A DNA stretch of 64,000 nt from JACQBY01 sp041486115 (lineage in GTDB: Bacteria; Nitrospirota; Nitrospiria; JACQBW01). Below are positions 1 through 9,235 of the stretch, one piece after another; position 1 is the first letter of the stretch, and every line of letters begins with the position of its first letter. Both the position numbers and the translations under genes were made by a program. Under the pieces are notes generated by a model. The model did not search any database. It saw nothing but the letters and a program-made list of their open reading frames with translations, and was not told the origin of the DNA. The DNA is taken from NCBI GenBank assembly GCA_041486115.1, contig JBGPKT010000001.1, positions 3,542 through 67,541 of the forward strand, in the 5' to 3' direction.

Positions 1-1509
1 TAAAGCGGCAAGGCGCACATCGGGAGATTCATCCGCCAGGGCCTGCATAACCCATTCTTCAATGTTGAGGTTTTCCATGGCCCTTAAAGCCAGAATCGCC
101 TCTTTTCGTATCAGAGGGTCCTGATCCCTGAAAGCAAGAATCAGGTTCGGAACGGCTTCTTTCGCCTTTAAATAACCGATCAAACGAACGCTGTTCCTCC
201 TGATATTGGCCTTTTCATCGGTGAGGAGATGGATGCATTCTAAAATCAGATTCCGGTCTTTGAGTTTCCGTAATGCCTGTAGCGCCGCTTCCTGAACATT
301 GGAGTAGGGATCATCCAGGAGCTGGATCAGGACCTTGGATGATGCCGGGTCGCCCAGTTTTCCGAGAGCCGCGGCCAGGCTCTGGCGAACATGGCCGACC
401 GGGTCGGAACCCATTTTTAAAAGAGGTCCGACCGCCTTTCGGTCCCCTATTTCTCCCAGGCACTTTATGATCCCCTCTCGCGTCATCCCCTCATATCTCG
501 GAAGAGCGGCCAGGAGCCCGTCCACAGAACCTCTTTTCATCCGCACCATCGCCTGAAGGGCCTCTTCTTTCTGCACCCCGTTTAAAAACGGAATCAGCAA
601 TGGAATACTCATCAGCTCTCCCATCCATCCCAGAATCCGGATGGCTGCCCGGTGAACCGAAGCCTCTTCTCCGGGCTCTTTTAAGAGATCAAGGAGAAAA
701 AGGGTGATATTTTTATTATAAATTTCCCTGAGCCGTCCTATAATTTTGACTTCGTGCTGAAAGGCCACCTGTTCCTGCAGGGTGACCAGCGCTTCAAGAG
801 CCGCTTTTTTGACTTTGGGAGACCCGTTCTGAAGCGAATTCACAATGGGATTCAACGCCGAAAGGTCTCCCAGCCGGCCAAGCGCCTTGAGCGCGGGACG
901 GTCTAAAATGTTCTTGCCCAGCAGGCGGATAATCGGCTCCACCGCCCGGCTGTCTCCGATCTGCTCCAGGGCATTGATCGCGGCAAAGCTCAAGAGCTGA
1001 TTTTCAACCTGGAGAAAAACCAGCAAATCGTCCACTCCCCGGCTTTCCTTTAATTTCCCCAGCGCTTCGACCGCCGCAATCTGAACATTTTGATTTTGAT
1101 CTTTCAAACATTGAATCAACAGATACGATGCTTCGCGGTCGCCGATTTCACCGAAAATATCAATGCAGAGTTTCTTAACGTCCGCGTTCATTTCCTGAAA
1201 ATGGCTCATCAAAGGGGAAACAGATCTTCTCCCAAACTCAATAAAAATTTCAACCAGGCTATTTTTTTCGCCCGGCTCTGTGACATTTTTAAGGGCTTCT
1301 ATTAAATAATGGGTCATTTCAGCGTCGAAATCAAACCTGCAGAGAGCCATGACCGCTTCTTTCCTGATCCTCCACTCGGATGATTTTAAAGCCTCGACAA
1401 GATGCGCCAGCGACTCTTTTTGTTTCGCGGCGCCCAGATGTTCGATGGCCTTAAGCCGATTTTCAATATTGGGATGGTTCAGATCAAGCAATTCCTGATT
1501 AACGCTCAT
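1..1509 (-). CDS. HEAT-repeat protein of chemosensory operon (partial)
   Basis: The reverse strand is open from an ATG at 1509 to the window edge (503 codons, no stop seen), so the C-terminus lies outside. The translation is a run of roughly 30-residue helical repeats with HEAT-type signatures such as DVRLAAL, VQIAAVEALGKL and WRIRKEAVMAL. No signal peptide or membrane segment is visible, so it is probably a cytoplasmic scaffold. It starts 7 bases after the receiver-like gene and is the last visible gene of the operon. HEAT proteins next to CheA/CheW sets are known in several deep-branching bacteria, but the partner and role cannot be read here. The repeat class is clear; any signalling role is inferred from context. 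Confidence 0.85.
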   Translation of the reverse strand, partial: MSVNQELLDLNHPNIENRLKAIEHLGAAKQKESLAHLVEALKSSEWRIRKEAVMALCRFDFDAEMTHYLIEALKNVTEPGEKNSLVEIFIEFGRRSVSPLMSHFQEMNADVKKLCIDIFGEIGDREASYLLIQCLKDQNQNVQIAAVEALGKLKESRGVDDLLVFLQVENQLLSFAAINALEQIGDSRAVEPIIRLLGKNILDRPALKALGRLGDLSALNPIVNSLQNGSPKVKKAALEALVTLQEQVAFQHEVKIIGRLREIYNKNITLFLLDLLKEPGEEASVHRAAIRILGWMGELMSIPLLIPFLNGVQKEEALQAMVRMKRGSVDGLLAALPRYEGMTREGIIKCLGEIGDRKAVGPLLKMGSDPVGHVRQSLAAALGKLGDPASSKVLIQLLDDPYSNVQEAALQALRKLKDRNLILECIHLLTDEKANIRRNSVRLIGYLKAKEAVPNLILAFRDQDPLIRKEAILALRAMENLNIEEWVMQALADESPDVRLAAL

Positions 1510-1515
1510 AATACC

Positions 1516-2376
1516 TCAAGGGTTACAGTTATTTTTTATCATTTGCTTTTTACGATCGACAAAATCCTGAAGCGCATCCCTCAGGTAATTTGTCTTTTCC
1601 CGGATTTCTTTGGAGACCCTTCCCTGATAAAGTTTTTCCGCTTCGGCCATATCCTCTTTCAATAACTCTTCGACATTCCCGTTTTCGATTCCCTCTTCAA
1701 TCGTCTTTTGATTGTAAAGCGCGATATCCGAGACGATCAGACGGGCAAACCGTTTCGCCTCTTCATGCCGGACCGCCTCCTCAGGTGGAATACCGGGCTC
1801 TTTTTGCGGGGGACTCAGGGGCACGGGCGCAGCGGCTGTTTCTGCCGTCGTTTCTGGCTGAAGAACGGGTTGAGCGACCGGCTCCAGAGAGAATTCTACC
1901 GGCTCCTGAGGCGGCGGCAGACTGACGGGCGCCGACAACACTTCGGCCGCGGGCGCCGAAGTCGCATTGACCGCTCCGCCGGAAGGCGCTATCTCCGGAG
2001 AAACCTCTCCCAGAATTTTCCTCAGCTTGACAACCATCTGGTCATGGATGTGATGTCTTTCAATATAATCATCGGCTCCATAAAGCGACTGCGGCTCCCT
2101 TTTATAGCGGGCCTTATCATAAATAGACGACACCAGAACCACTCCGGTGCTTTTTAAATGAGAGCTTTTTTTTATAATCTCGCAGATTTCAAAACCCAGG
2201 ACCTGAGGAAGCGCGACATCCAGAAAGGCCGCATGGGGATGTTCCCTGTCTAAAATAGACAAAGCTTCTTTTCCCGTTCCTGCCAGGAACACCTCATACC
2301 CGGCCTCGGCCAGTATTTCTTTCATGATATCCTGAGTCGCTTCTCCGTCTACCGCAACGAGAATTTTTTGGCTCAT
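1516..2376 (-). CDS. Receiver-like protein with C-terminal helical domain
   Basis: 286 aa. Residues 1-125 form a response-regulator receiver fold: ILVAVDGE replaces the usual DD pair with a single Asp, the phospho-acceptor Asp is kept in FLDVALP, the Ser in LVSS is kept, but the lysine of the usual KP motif is replaced (YIERHH). Phosphorylation chemistry may therefore be altered. Residues 130-205 are a Pro/Ala/Glu-rich linker. The last 80 residues (from about HEEAKRFARLIVSDIALYN) are a charged helical domain that I recognise as recurring at the end of receiver or zinc-ribbon proteins, but cannot name. It lies between cheW and the HEAT gene in the same operon, with gaps of 6 to 21 bases. Confidence 0.75.
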   Translation of the reverse strand: MSQKILVAVDGEATQDIMKEILAEAGYEVFLAGTGKEALSILDREHPHAAFLDVALPQVLGFEICEIIKKSSHLKSTGVVLVSSIYDKARYKREPQSLYGADDYIERHHIHDQMVVKLRKILGEVSPEIAPSGGAVNATSAPAAEVLSAPVSLPPPQEPVEFSLEPVAQPVLQPETTAETAAAPVPLSPPQKEPGIPPEEAVRHEEAKRFARLIVSDIALYNQKTIEEGIENGNVEELLKEDMAEAEKLYQGRVSKEIREKTNYLRDALQDFVDRKKQMIKNNCNP

Positions 2377-2397
2377 GTTTTCCTCAATTTCCTCTCC

Positions 2398-2850
2398 TCA
2401 AACCAGTTGATTCAGCATTTGATAGGCTTCCAGATCCAGTATCTTTTCCATGTCCAGAAGGAGAATTAATTCGTCTTTATGCTTGAATATTCCTTTAAGG
2501 TATTTATTCTCACGGCTGTCTTCAAAAGAAGCGGTCAGAAGCTGATTGGCCGAAAAATAAAGGACATCTTTGACTTCATCAAGAATCAATCCCATGAAGG
2601 TTTTCTTAAACCTGATAATCAGGATATGTTGGGGTTCCACATCCTCCCTGGGGTTCATTTCGAGTATCTGTCTGAGATCAATAATGGGGATCACCCTGTC
2701 CCGCAGGTTAATCACTCCTTTAAACGGCTCTTTTAATTGCGGGACCTCCATTGGTTTTTTATAATAAATAATTTCAACAATTCCGGATAAAGGCAGAGAA
2801 AATGCCTTTTCCTGAAGATTAAATCGGAGAATTTTAAAATCAGAACTCAT
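2398..2850 (-). CDS. cheW: CheW-like adaptor
   Basis: 150 aa, a single CheW domain across the whole length. Typical features are the N-terminal FNLQEKAFSLPLSGIVEII, the central GVINLRDRVIPIIDLR, and FMGLILDEVKDVL, the last two being the usual CheW hallmarks. It couples a chemoreceptor to CheA at the cytoplasmic receptor array. It is the shorter of two CheW proteins in the operon; the other at 4724-5623 carries a long disordered N-terminus. The gap to the MCP gene upstream (2851-2939) is filled by a palindromic repeat element. Confidence 0.9.
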   Translation of the reverse strand: MSSDFKILRFNLQEKAFSLPLSGIVEIIYYKKPMEVPQLKEPFKGVINLRDRVIPIIDLRQILEMNPREDVEPQHILIIRFKKTFMGLILDEVKDVLYFSANQLLTASFEDSRENKYLKGIFKHKDELILLLDMEKILDLEAYQMLNQLV

Positions 2851-2869
2851 ACAGACAATTCCTTTTCAC

Positions 2870-2940
2870 CTGTCCGACCTTCCGACCCATGGATCGGTCG
2901 GTTCAAAAACCGAATGGACCAGTCGATCCAAAGACCGGAT
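2870..2940. repeat. Dispersed palindromic element, intergenic copy
   Basis: Two 25-bp units with cores of the type GGATCGGTCGGTTCAAAAACCG, each able to fold through GGTy..RACC arms, preceded by CTGTCCGACCTTCCGACC. The same layout occurs at 14218-14288 and, in the opposite orientation, near 48446-48514 and 49615-49688. Here it lies between the MCP and cheW genes, and its edge supplies part of the MCP stop codon. Confidence 0.8.
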
Positions 2941-4712
2941 CACACCTTGATTTTAGAAAACTCTGCCATTAATAAATCAGCCCGCGCGACCAGCTGCCGG
3001 ACGGTCTCCATCAGCTCATGCCCGACCTGGTCATTGGATTGGGCGGCTTTTTTGATCTCCAGGATGGCCTTTCCGGAAACCTCCTGTTCGGTCCTCTGGA
3101 CATCAATGGCCTTCATCATTTCCTGAATCTGCGAATTGACATGTTCCGCCGCCAGCGTAATCTGACGGCTTCCCTGAAGCTGTTCCGCGGTGGAATTCCG
3201 CACTTTGCCGGTGATATCCCTCATTTTCTCGGTGGCGCTCATGATCTGTCCCCCCCCTTTGGCCTGCTCCGTTGTCGCGCGGACGACCTCCCGGGCATTG
3301 AGGGTGATTTTTTCCATTGAAAGCTTGACCTGTCCAATTTCATTGACCTGGTTCACCGCAACCTCCGCGATTTTTCTGGCCATGTCGGCGGAATTCTTTG
3401 AGCTTTCAAGGATTTTTCCCACGGCGTCCCCGGCGGCAAGCGACAGGCGCATCCCTTCCTCCACGCTTTCATACCCGATTTGAATTGAGGCAACGGCATC
3501 TTTTGTTTCTGTCTGAACGTCGCCGATCAACTGAGAAATCTCATTGGTCGAGGCCGAAGTCCGGTCTGCGAGCTTTTTGATCTCTTCCGCGACCACGGCA
3601 AATCCTTTTCCCTGATCCCCGGCCTGGGCCGCAAGTATCGCGGCATTCAAAGCAAGCAAATTCGTCTGCTTCGTCACCTCCTTGATGACGGTCAGGATTT
3701 TACCGATATCCTCCGAGCTTTTTCCCAACCGGTGAATGACCTCCGACGATTTTTCTACGGTGGTTTTTATTTTTTTCATGCCATCAATGGTTTTAACGAT
3801 CGCCCGGACGCCGAGATCGTGAGCGTCCGCGCTGACCTTTTCCGACACCTCGGCGGCGCTTTTCGCGATGGTTTCGACCTCTCTGACAGAAGCGTCAATC
3901 AAGTCTACCGCCGCGGCCGTTTCCTGGGCCGTCTGAGAAAGATGCTCGACGTTTTCGGCAACCTCTTTGATGGAGGAGGTCATTTCAATGATGGAAGAAG
4001 AGGTCGTATCCACAGCAACAGCTAACTCCGCCGTCTGGCCCGATATTTCCCGTATCGTTGTCCCCATTTCCAAAATGGACGACGACGTCGCGTCCGTGGC
4101 ATTGCAGAGCATATTGACGCCTTCGGAGATCGACTTAACGGAAGCTCCCGTCTGAAGCGCGGAAGCGGAGGTTCTTTCCGAAACTTCTGTCTGCATCGAA
4201 GCGCTCCGGGTCGCTTTTTCCGCCGAGGATTGAATTTTAGACGAAGCGCTTGAAATATCGTTCGAGGCGTCATGCATCCGGAGTAACATTCCCTTGATAT
4301 GATCGATCATCTGATTGAGAGATTCTCCCAGCAGACTCAGTTCATCGTTGGTCCGAACCGAAAATGTCGCGGTAAAATCACCGCTGGAAATCATCGAAGC
4401 CGTCGCCGACATTTCTTTCAAAGGCCGGATCAGCCTTTTTAAAAGCATAAAGGCCACGGTAATCCCCAGCAGGATTAAAAATACCGTTGTCCCGATATGG
4501 ATCCAGAGGATATGGCTGATTTTGTCATCCGTTGATAAGGAGGTGTTCTCGATTTCCCCTTCAATCATCAATTTTGACGATAGGACTAAAATGGGACCGG
4601 CGATCATAAACATCCAGATGATATGAAAAATAAAACGCCCCGCAAGCGTTTTTGTTTTTAAAATCGTAGGCATCATAATACTATTCCATCCTCTATCTGA
4701 AATTTTTCGCAT
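2940..4712 (-). CDS. Methyl-accepting chemotaxis protein with minimal periplasmic part
   Basis: 590 aa from the first ATG; in-frame ATGs at codons 13-14 (about 4676 and 4673) are alternative starts, and neither has an ideal ribosome site. Two membrane segments (about residues 27-47 and 70-92) are separated by only about 20-25 residues, leaving no room for a periplasmic sensor domain. A HAMP domain follows (RLIRPLKEMS), then a long coiled-coil signalling region whose tip reads TNLLALNAAILAAQAG and GKGFAVVAEEIKKLADRT. The tip has Leu and Gln where many MCPs carry Glu and Arg. The receptor may sense a cytoplasmic, membrane or protein-borne signal. No CheR or CheB is in the window. Confidence 0.92.
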   Translation of the reverse strand: MRKISDRGWNSIMMPTILKTKTLAGRFIFHIIWMFMIAGPILVLSSKLMIEGEIENTSLSTDDKISHILWIHIGTTVFLILLGITVAFMLLKRLIRPLKEMSATASMISSGDFTATFSVRTNDELSLLGESLNQMIDHIKGMLLRMHDASNDISSASSKIQSSAEKATRSASMQTEVSERTSASALQTGASVKSISEGVNMLCNATDATSSSILEMGTTIREISGQTAELAVAVDTTSSSIIEMTSSIKEVAENVEHLSQTAQETAAAVDLIDASVREVETIAKSAAEVSEKVSADAHDLGVRAIVKTIDGMKKIKTTVEKSSEVIHRLGKSSEDIGKILTVIKEVTKQTNLLALNAAILAAQAGDQGKGFAVVAEEIKKLADRTSASTNEISQLIGDVQTETKDAVASIQIGYESVEEGMRLSLAAGDAVGKILESSKNSADMARKIAEVAVNQVNEIGQVKLSMEKITLNAREVVRATTEQAKGGGQIMSATEKMRDITGKVRNSTAEQLQGSRQITLAAEHVNSQIQEMMKAIDVQRTEQEVSGKAILEIKKAAQSNDQVGHELMETVRQLVARADLLMAEFSKIKV

Positions 4713-4723
4713 GCCTTCCGGGA

Positions 4724-5623
4724 TCAGACCCTGGCAATTTGTTCAACTTCCTCTTTAATCACGCCGATCACCCGGGGAATAAAAAGGAGAATCACCAGCC
4801 GCTCTCTAAAGCGGGTGATGCCCCTGATCAACTCCTGGCCATTTTGGCTGAAAAGTGGAGGAGAAGGCTGAATGTCGCTTTCCTTGATTTTAATCACCTC
4901 CGTCACCTCATCGACAAACAGGCCCAGAATTCCCTCGTCAATTTGAATAATGATAATCCGTTTAAGAGCCTCGTCCGTCTCTTCCCTCATTTCCCGATTT
5001 TCAGACTGAATAGGGGTCAGCTTGTTTTTTAAATTGAAAACCGGAATAATCACCCCTCGTAAAGAGATAATGCCCATCAGGCCCGGCGTACTCCTCGGAA
5101 TCGCCGTCATACCTATCGGACGGATAATTTCCTTGATCTGGCTGACCGGAATGGCATATTCCTCCCGGTTAAGAGAAAGCCCCAGAAATTCTATAGCTTC
5201 CTCCATCAACGGGGCTTGCGTCTCGATTCCCGCTGGCGGAGCCAGACGGCTCCCCCCTCTCTCGCCCGCAGGACTCGCCGGGCCAATATTTTCAACGGAA
5301 GGGTTTGGCGGATTAGCCGGATTCTCCGCAGCTCCGTTTGGAGGGGCTTGCGTCGCCCCCCCCACCGGCAGAGCCGGATGGAGCCCCCCCTTCTCGCTCG
5401 CCTTGCTCGCTGGGTCAATCTCAGTTGAAGGGGAAGCGCTCTCCGCTTTCATCTCGTCCCGCGCCTGAGAACCTCCCGCTGTCGTCATCGCCGGTTCAGG
5501 CGGAACGGGCCTGGTCGCGCCGGGAACCTTCAAATGCGGTGCCGCTCCCGCCTTTTTGGTTTTTTTTCGAACCGGAGACGCGGTTTTTCGGGAGTTTGCT
5601 TTTCTTTTTTCGCCTTTTTTCAT
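4724..5623 (-). CDS. CheW-domain protein with long Pro/Ala/Gly linker
   Basis: 299 aa. Residues 1-25 are very basic (KKGEKRKANSRKTASPVRKK), about 26-140 are Pro/Ala/Gly-rich and likely disordered, and 141-299 are a CheW domain (FLGLSLNREEYAIPVSQIKEII, GIISLRGVIIPVFNLK, GLFVDEVTEVI). The linker contains an imperfect duplication: a block around GGATQAPP recurs about 40 residues later as GIETQAP, and the DNA around 5212-5290 resembles 5338-5420. It overlaps cheA by 4 bases, implying translational coupling. It may give a different reach from CheA to the receptor than the short CheW at 2398. Confidence 0.85.
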   Translation of the reverse strand: MKKGEKRKANSRKTASPVRKKTKKAGAAPHLKVPGATRPVPPEPAMTTAGGSQARDEMKAESASPSTEIDPASKASEKGGLHPALPVGGATQAPPNGAAENPANPPNPSVENIGPASPAGERGGSRLAPPAGIETQAPLMEEAIEFLGLSLNREEYAIPVSQIKEIIRPIGMTAIPRSTPGLMGIISLRGVIIPVFNLKNKLTPIQSENREMREETDEALKRIIIIQIDEGILGLFVDEVTEVIKIKESDIQPSPPLFSQNGQELIRGITRFRERLVILLFIPRVIGVIKEEVEQIARV

Positions 5624-7659
5624 ATCTTTTTATTTTTCTTTAAAACCTCGTCGATTAACATCGCGACATCCAGGACAAGAATAATTTTTTTATTCCCCAG
5701 TTCACAGGCCCCCGCTATTCCGGGAAGGGTGCCCAAAACTCCCCCCAGAGATTTAATGACAATTTCCTGCTGGCCCAAAAGGTGTTCTACGACCAGTCCG
5801 ATCCGCTTTTCCGCGGCGCCGATCACAATCACATAAAGAGACCCCTGATTGGAGTCCGCGGTCTCCAGCCGGAACAGCTCTTCCAGTCGCAAAAGAGAAA
5901 TCGTCTGCTCCCTGAGTTGAATGACCTCCCTCCCGTCGACCGATTGGATGTCCTTCCGGTTCACCATCAGACTTTCAGACACCGAGTTGATGGGGATCGC
6001 ATAGGTGTTCCCCCCTATTTTAACGATCAGCGCCCGGATAATAATCAAGGTGATCGGAAGGGTAATAGAAAATTTCGCGCCCCTTCCGGGTTCCGATTCC
6101 ACGCTCACCATTCCGGACATTTTGGCGATATTTTTTGCCACGACGTCCAGGCCGACTCCGCGGCCGGAAAGGTCTGTAATGGTTTTACTCGTACTGAACC
6201 CGGGGAGGAAAAGAAAATCAACAAGTTCTTTTCGGGAATATTCTTTCTTCGGGTCCGCCAGATTTTTTTCAAGGGCTTTCTGATAGACCGCCGAAAGTTC
6301 AATGCCCTGACCATCATCTTCGACTTCAACAAGCACATGGTTCCCTTTTTGAAAAGCCCTCAAATAAATATTTCCGGTTTCAGGCTTTCCGGCGGCGGCT
6401 CTTTCGTCCTTCGATTCAAGACCATGATCGATCGCATTTCGGATCAGATGCATGATAGGGTCCGCGATTGATTCAATCATCGACTTGTCGAGAGCGGTCT
6501 CTTCCCCTGAAATATGAATATTGACCGGTTTTTTTATCTCTCTTGAAATCTTTCTGACCATGCGGACAAACCGGTCGAAGATCTGGCCGATCGGGGTCAT
6601 TCTGACCTGAATGAGGCTCTCCTGCAGCTCGCCAATTTTTCTGCCGATCCGCTCGAGGGTTTTCTGAAAATCGAGCCCCGTGTCGGAAAAGCTGTTCTTA
6701 TCAATCAGCGCATTCCCCTGCTGTTGAATGACCGTTTTACTTAAAACAAGCTCTCCGACGATATTCATCAGCACATCCAGTTTGGAAATATCCACCCGGA
6801 CCGTCTGCGTCACGCTTTTGAGCGACTCAGAAGCTTCATCGTTGGACCCTGCCGGTCCGACCTGCGGATCGGTAGATCCAAAGACCGGAGCAAGAGGCCC
6901 CGCGGACTTCTCGATTTCCGAGATTTCGACGCTCTCTCCGGTCCATTTGACCTCCTTATGAACCAGATCTTCTTTGGAAGCGATAATAATTTTGAACAGA
7001 ATTCCCGCTCCGGGAGAAAGTCCCGATGCGGGGAGAGAAGTGATCACCTCGCCGTGGGGCTTAATCTGTTCGAGCGTCCGGCCAAGATCCAGATCAAAAG
7101 ACTCGATCTTATACTTCACCCGCATTTCAAATATACGCAGTCTGTTTTTAAGGTTTTCCTTCAAGCGGTGCGTTTCATATTCGGTAAAAGTTTTAAGTAT
7201 TTCGGGGTCTATCCCCATCCCTTCGCCTACGGGAGCGGGCGCTTCTCCCTCCGAACCCTGAACGAGCATCTTTTCAATCCGGCTGATCATCGGGGCGGGG
7301 TCGATGGGCTTTTTTTCAGGCGTATTCATTGATTGAAGCATCGTCCTGAGGAGCTGCGTCGCCTCCGTTAACAGGCTGATCATGGGCTCGGTCACGTTGA
7401 GTTTTCCGAGACGAAGCTTGTCTAAAAGATCTTCCATGTGATGGGAAAGGGAAGAAAGCGATATCAAGCCGATCATTCCGGCCGCCCCCTTAAGGGTATG
7501 GATCGCCCTGAACATCGAATGAACCGTATTCGGAGACGACCCTGAAGCGGAATTCCGCTCGGTATCCAGGGCATAAAGGTTCTGCTCCATGCTTTCGATT
7601 ATTTCTTCGGCTTCGGCCATAAAATCTTTAAGGAGACCGTCTTGTTTTTTAACAGGCAT
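5620..7659 (-). CDS. cheA: Chemotaxis histidine kinase CheA
   Basis: 679 aa with classic CheA order: HPt domain with phospho-accepting His54 in HTLKGAAG, a variable linker, the P3 dimerisation region starting near VDISKLDVLMNIVGELV, the kinase domain with N-box HLIRNAIDHGLES, VEDDGQGI and GRGVGLDVV, and a C-terminal CheW-like regulatory domain. It phosphorylates CheY-type receivers in response to the MCP. In the linker just before P3, the peptide PVFGSTDPQVGPAG is encoded by a copy of the dispersed palindromic element (6851-6890). The gene is 4 bases downstream of cheY and overlaps the next cheW by 4 bases. Confidence 0.95.
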   Translation of the reverse strand: MPVKKQDGLLKDFMAEAEEIIESMEQNLYALDTERNSASGSSPNTVHSMFRAIHTLKGAAGMIGLISLSSLSHHMEDLLDKLRLGKLNVTEPMISLLTEATQLLRTMLQSMNTPEKKPIDPAPMISRIEKMLVQGSEGEAPAPVGEGMGIDPEILKTFTEYETHRLKENLKNRLRIFEMRVKYKIESFDLDLGRTLEQIKPHGEVITSLPASGLSPGAGILFKIIIASKEDLVHKEVKWTGESVEISEIEKSAGPLAPVFGSTDPQVGPAGSNDEASESLKSVTQTVRVDISKLDVLMNIVGELVLSKTVIQQQGNALIDKNSFSDTGLDFQKTLERIGRKIGELQESLIQVRMTPIGQIFDRFVRMVRKISREIKKPVNIHISGEETALDKSMIESIADPIMHLIRNAIDHGLESKDERAAAGKPETGNIYLRAFQKGNHVLVEVEDDGQGIELSAVYQKALEKNLADPKKEYSRKELVDFLFLPGFSTSKTITDLSGRGVGLDVVAKNIAKMSGMVSVESEPGRGAKFSITLPITLIIIRALIVKIGGNTYAIPINSVSESLMVNRKDIQSVDGREVIQLREQTISLLRLEELFRLETADSNQGSLYVIVIGAAEKRIGLVVEHLLGQQEIVIKSLGGVLGTLPGIAGACELGNKKIILVLDVAMLIDEVLKKNKKI
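6851..6890. repeat. Dispersed palindromic element inside cheA
   Basis: The + strand reads GCCGGTCCGACCTGCGGATC followed by a unit ending in CCAAAGACCGG. The element is in frame within cheA and encodes part of the linker before the dimerisation domain. It is one short unit, compared with two units in the copies at 2870 and 14218. Confidence 0.75.
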
Positions 7660-7663
7660 TGTA

Positions 7664-8038
7664 TTAACTCATGACCTTCTGGATAATTTTTTTAAGATTT
7701 TCCGGGAGAAAGGGCTTTGTAATATACTCTGATGCTCCGAGCGCCAGCCCTTTTTGGATCTCTTTTTCCCCCTGTTCGGTCGAAACAATGATCATGGGGA
7801 TAGATTTGTATTCCGGATGGCCTTTGACAAAGCTGACCACTTCAAGGCCATTAATATTCGGCATGTTAATATCCGTGATAATCAGATCAAATTTCTGGGT
7901 CGGAAGGGTTTTCAAAGCCTCTATGCCGTTTGTCACCTCAACCGCTTCATACCCGGACAGGTCTTCTATCGTGTCCACAATGAGAGACCTCATTGTAGAC
8001 GAATCCTCCACCACCATGACTTTCTTATTCATCTTCAT
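7664..8038 (-). CDS. cheY: CheY-type single-domain response regulator
   Basis: 124 aa, receiver domain only. All key residues are present: acidic pair E11/D12, phospho-acceptor D56 in ITDINMP, S86 in IVSTEQ, and K108 in YITKPF. This is the likely functional phosphate acceptor for the CheA next to it, in contrast to the receiver-like protein at 1516-2376. The start codon ATG AAA ATG is at 8038; codon 3 is also ATG. Confidence 0.93.
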   Translation of the reverse strand: MKMNKKVMVVEDSSTMRSLIVDTIEDLSGYEAVEVTNGIEALKTLPTQKFDLIITDINMPNINGLEVVSFVKGHPEYKSIPMIIVSTEQGEKEIQKGLALGASEYITKPFLPENLKKIIQKVMS

Positions 8039-8098
8039 CGCTCAACTTCCCTTCATATAAAAAATAGCCGACAATCGGAATTCTGTCTAATCACACTT

Positions 8099-9235
8099 TC
8101 AGGGTTTCTTCTCCGGCGACACTTTTCCAAATGCAAAACCGGCCACTTTGATAAAGGTTTCCAGCCCCTCTGTTGCGCCAATGGGCTGAGGCAAAGGGAG
8201 ATTATCTCCATAGAGAAAAGCGATGACCCTCCCTTCGCTGACAATCGGAGCCACAAGAACCTCTTCGGGCCACTCTCCTCCCAAATGGGTGATCATTTCT
8301 GAGTTCCATTTATTGGCTTCGAGCTTTCCCCTGAGGCTCCGTTTTTGACTAAGACACCCTTTAAAAACGGAATCTTCCGATAGGGGAATTTTTATTCTCC
8401 GCACTTCCTGATCGGACGATTTCCCAGGCAAAACAATGCCGGATTGCCCCCATCCGAGAATCTCCTCTTTCTTAATGAGGAAGACGACTGTCCGATTTAA
8501 AATTTCTCCCGCAAAACGGAGAATCAATAAGATGATTTCTCCTCCCGACGAAGGAGAGGACAACTCATCAATCATCGTATTGAGGATCTGCAAGTCTTTC
8601 CTGATCCCGCTTTCTTCCTCCGGGCCCATTTTCTCAATAGCGGCTTCTTTTTGAATTTCATCCTGAAAACTGGGTGCTTTTGGAGGAGGCGCTTCCGGCG
8701 AGGCTTCTTCGAACGAACCCATCGAGTCAAAGTTTCCGGGCTCATCCAGACCGCCTTGTTCATCTGAAATCCTTGCCCCTTCCAGCAAGAGGTATTCCGC
8801 GCTCATTCCTTTTGAAAGAATAATGGATTCATCCCCCGGGGGAGTTCCCAGCTCAAAATGGAAATTTCCTTTTTTCCAGCGCAGCAGTTCCTGGACCACC
8901 GCTGAAATATGGAGGCGGACTTCTTTTTCAAGGACTGCTCTATCGATTCCCATTTCATACAGGATCGTTCCGAGGGGTTTTTTCTGAATCCCCTGGCTTT
9001 GCAGGGAAAGGGCCTTTGATAAAAGGTCATTCGGAACAATTCCTTTTTTAACTAATTTCTCGCCGAGCAAACCCTTGGAAGAAAGACTGCCAAAAACAAT
9101 CTGGCCCTTGCTGAAATAAACAGACCCGGAGTCATTCTGATGGATGATCGATAACTCTCCGGACCGCTTGCTTAAGCTTAATATCTGGATAATATCGGTA
9201 AGCCCGAGGTCTTCGAGCTGCCCTTCTAAACTCAT
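8099..9235 (-). CDS. DUF4388 (PATAN) domain protein, first gene of chemosensory operon
   Basis: 378 aa. Residues 1-110 match the DUF4388/PATAN pattern (MSLEGQLEDLGLTDIIQILS, KRSGELSI, GSVYFSKGQIVFG). Residues about 155-215 are an acidic, Pro-rich linker. The C-terminal part from about 220 (NTMIDELSSP, VVFLIKKEEILGWGQSG, VAPIVSEGRVIAFLYGD) looks like a GAF-type fold. PATAN proteins have been tied to type IV pilus-based motility control in cyanobacteria; that role here is inference. It heads the operon, with a good promoter about 115 bases upstream. Confidence 0.8.
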   Translation of the reverse strand: MSLEGQLEDLGLTDIIQILSLSKRSGELSIIHQNDSGSVYFSKGQIVFGSLSSKGLLGEKLVKKGIVPNDLLSKALSLQSQGIQKKPLGTILYEMGIDRAVLEKEVRLHISAVVQELLRWKKGNFHFELGTPPGDESIILSKGMSAEYLLLEGARISDEQGGLDEPGNFDSMGSFEEASPEAPPPKAPSFQDEIQKEAAIEKMGPEEESGIRKDLQILNTMIDELSSPSSGGEIILLILRFAGEILNRTVVFLIKKEEILGWGQSGIVLPGKSSDQEVRRIKIPLSEDSVFKGCLSQKRSLRGKLEANKWNSEMITHLGGEWPEEVLVAPIVSEGRVIAFLYGDNLPLPQPIGATEGLETFIKVAGFAFGKVSPEKKP

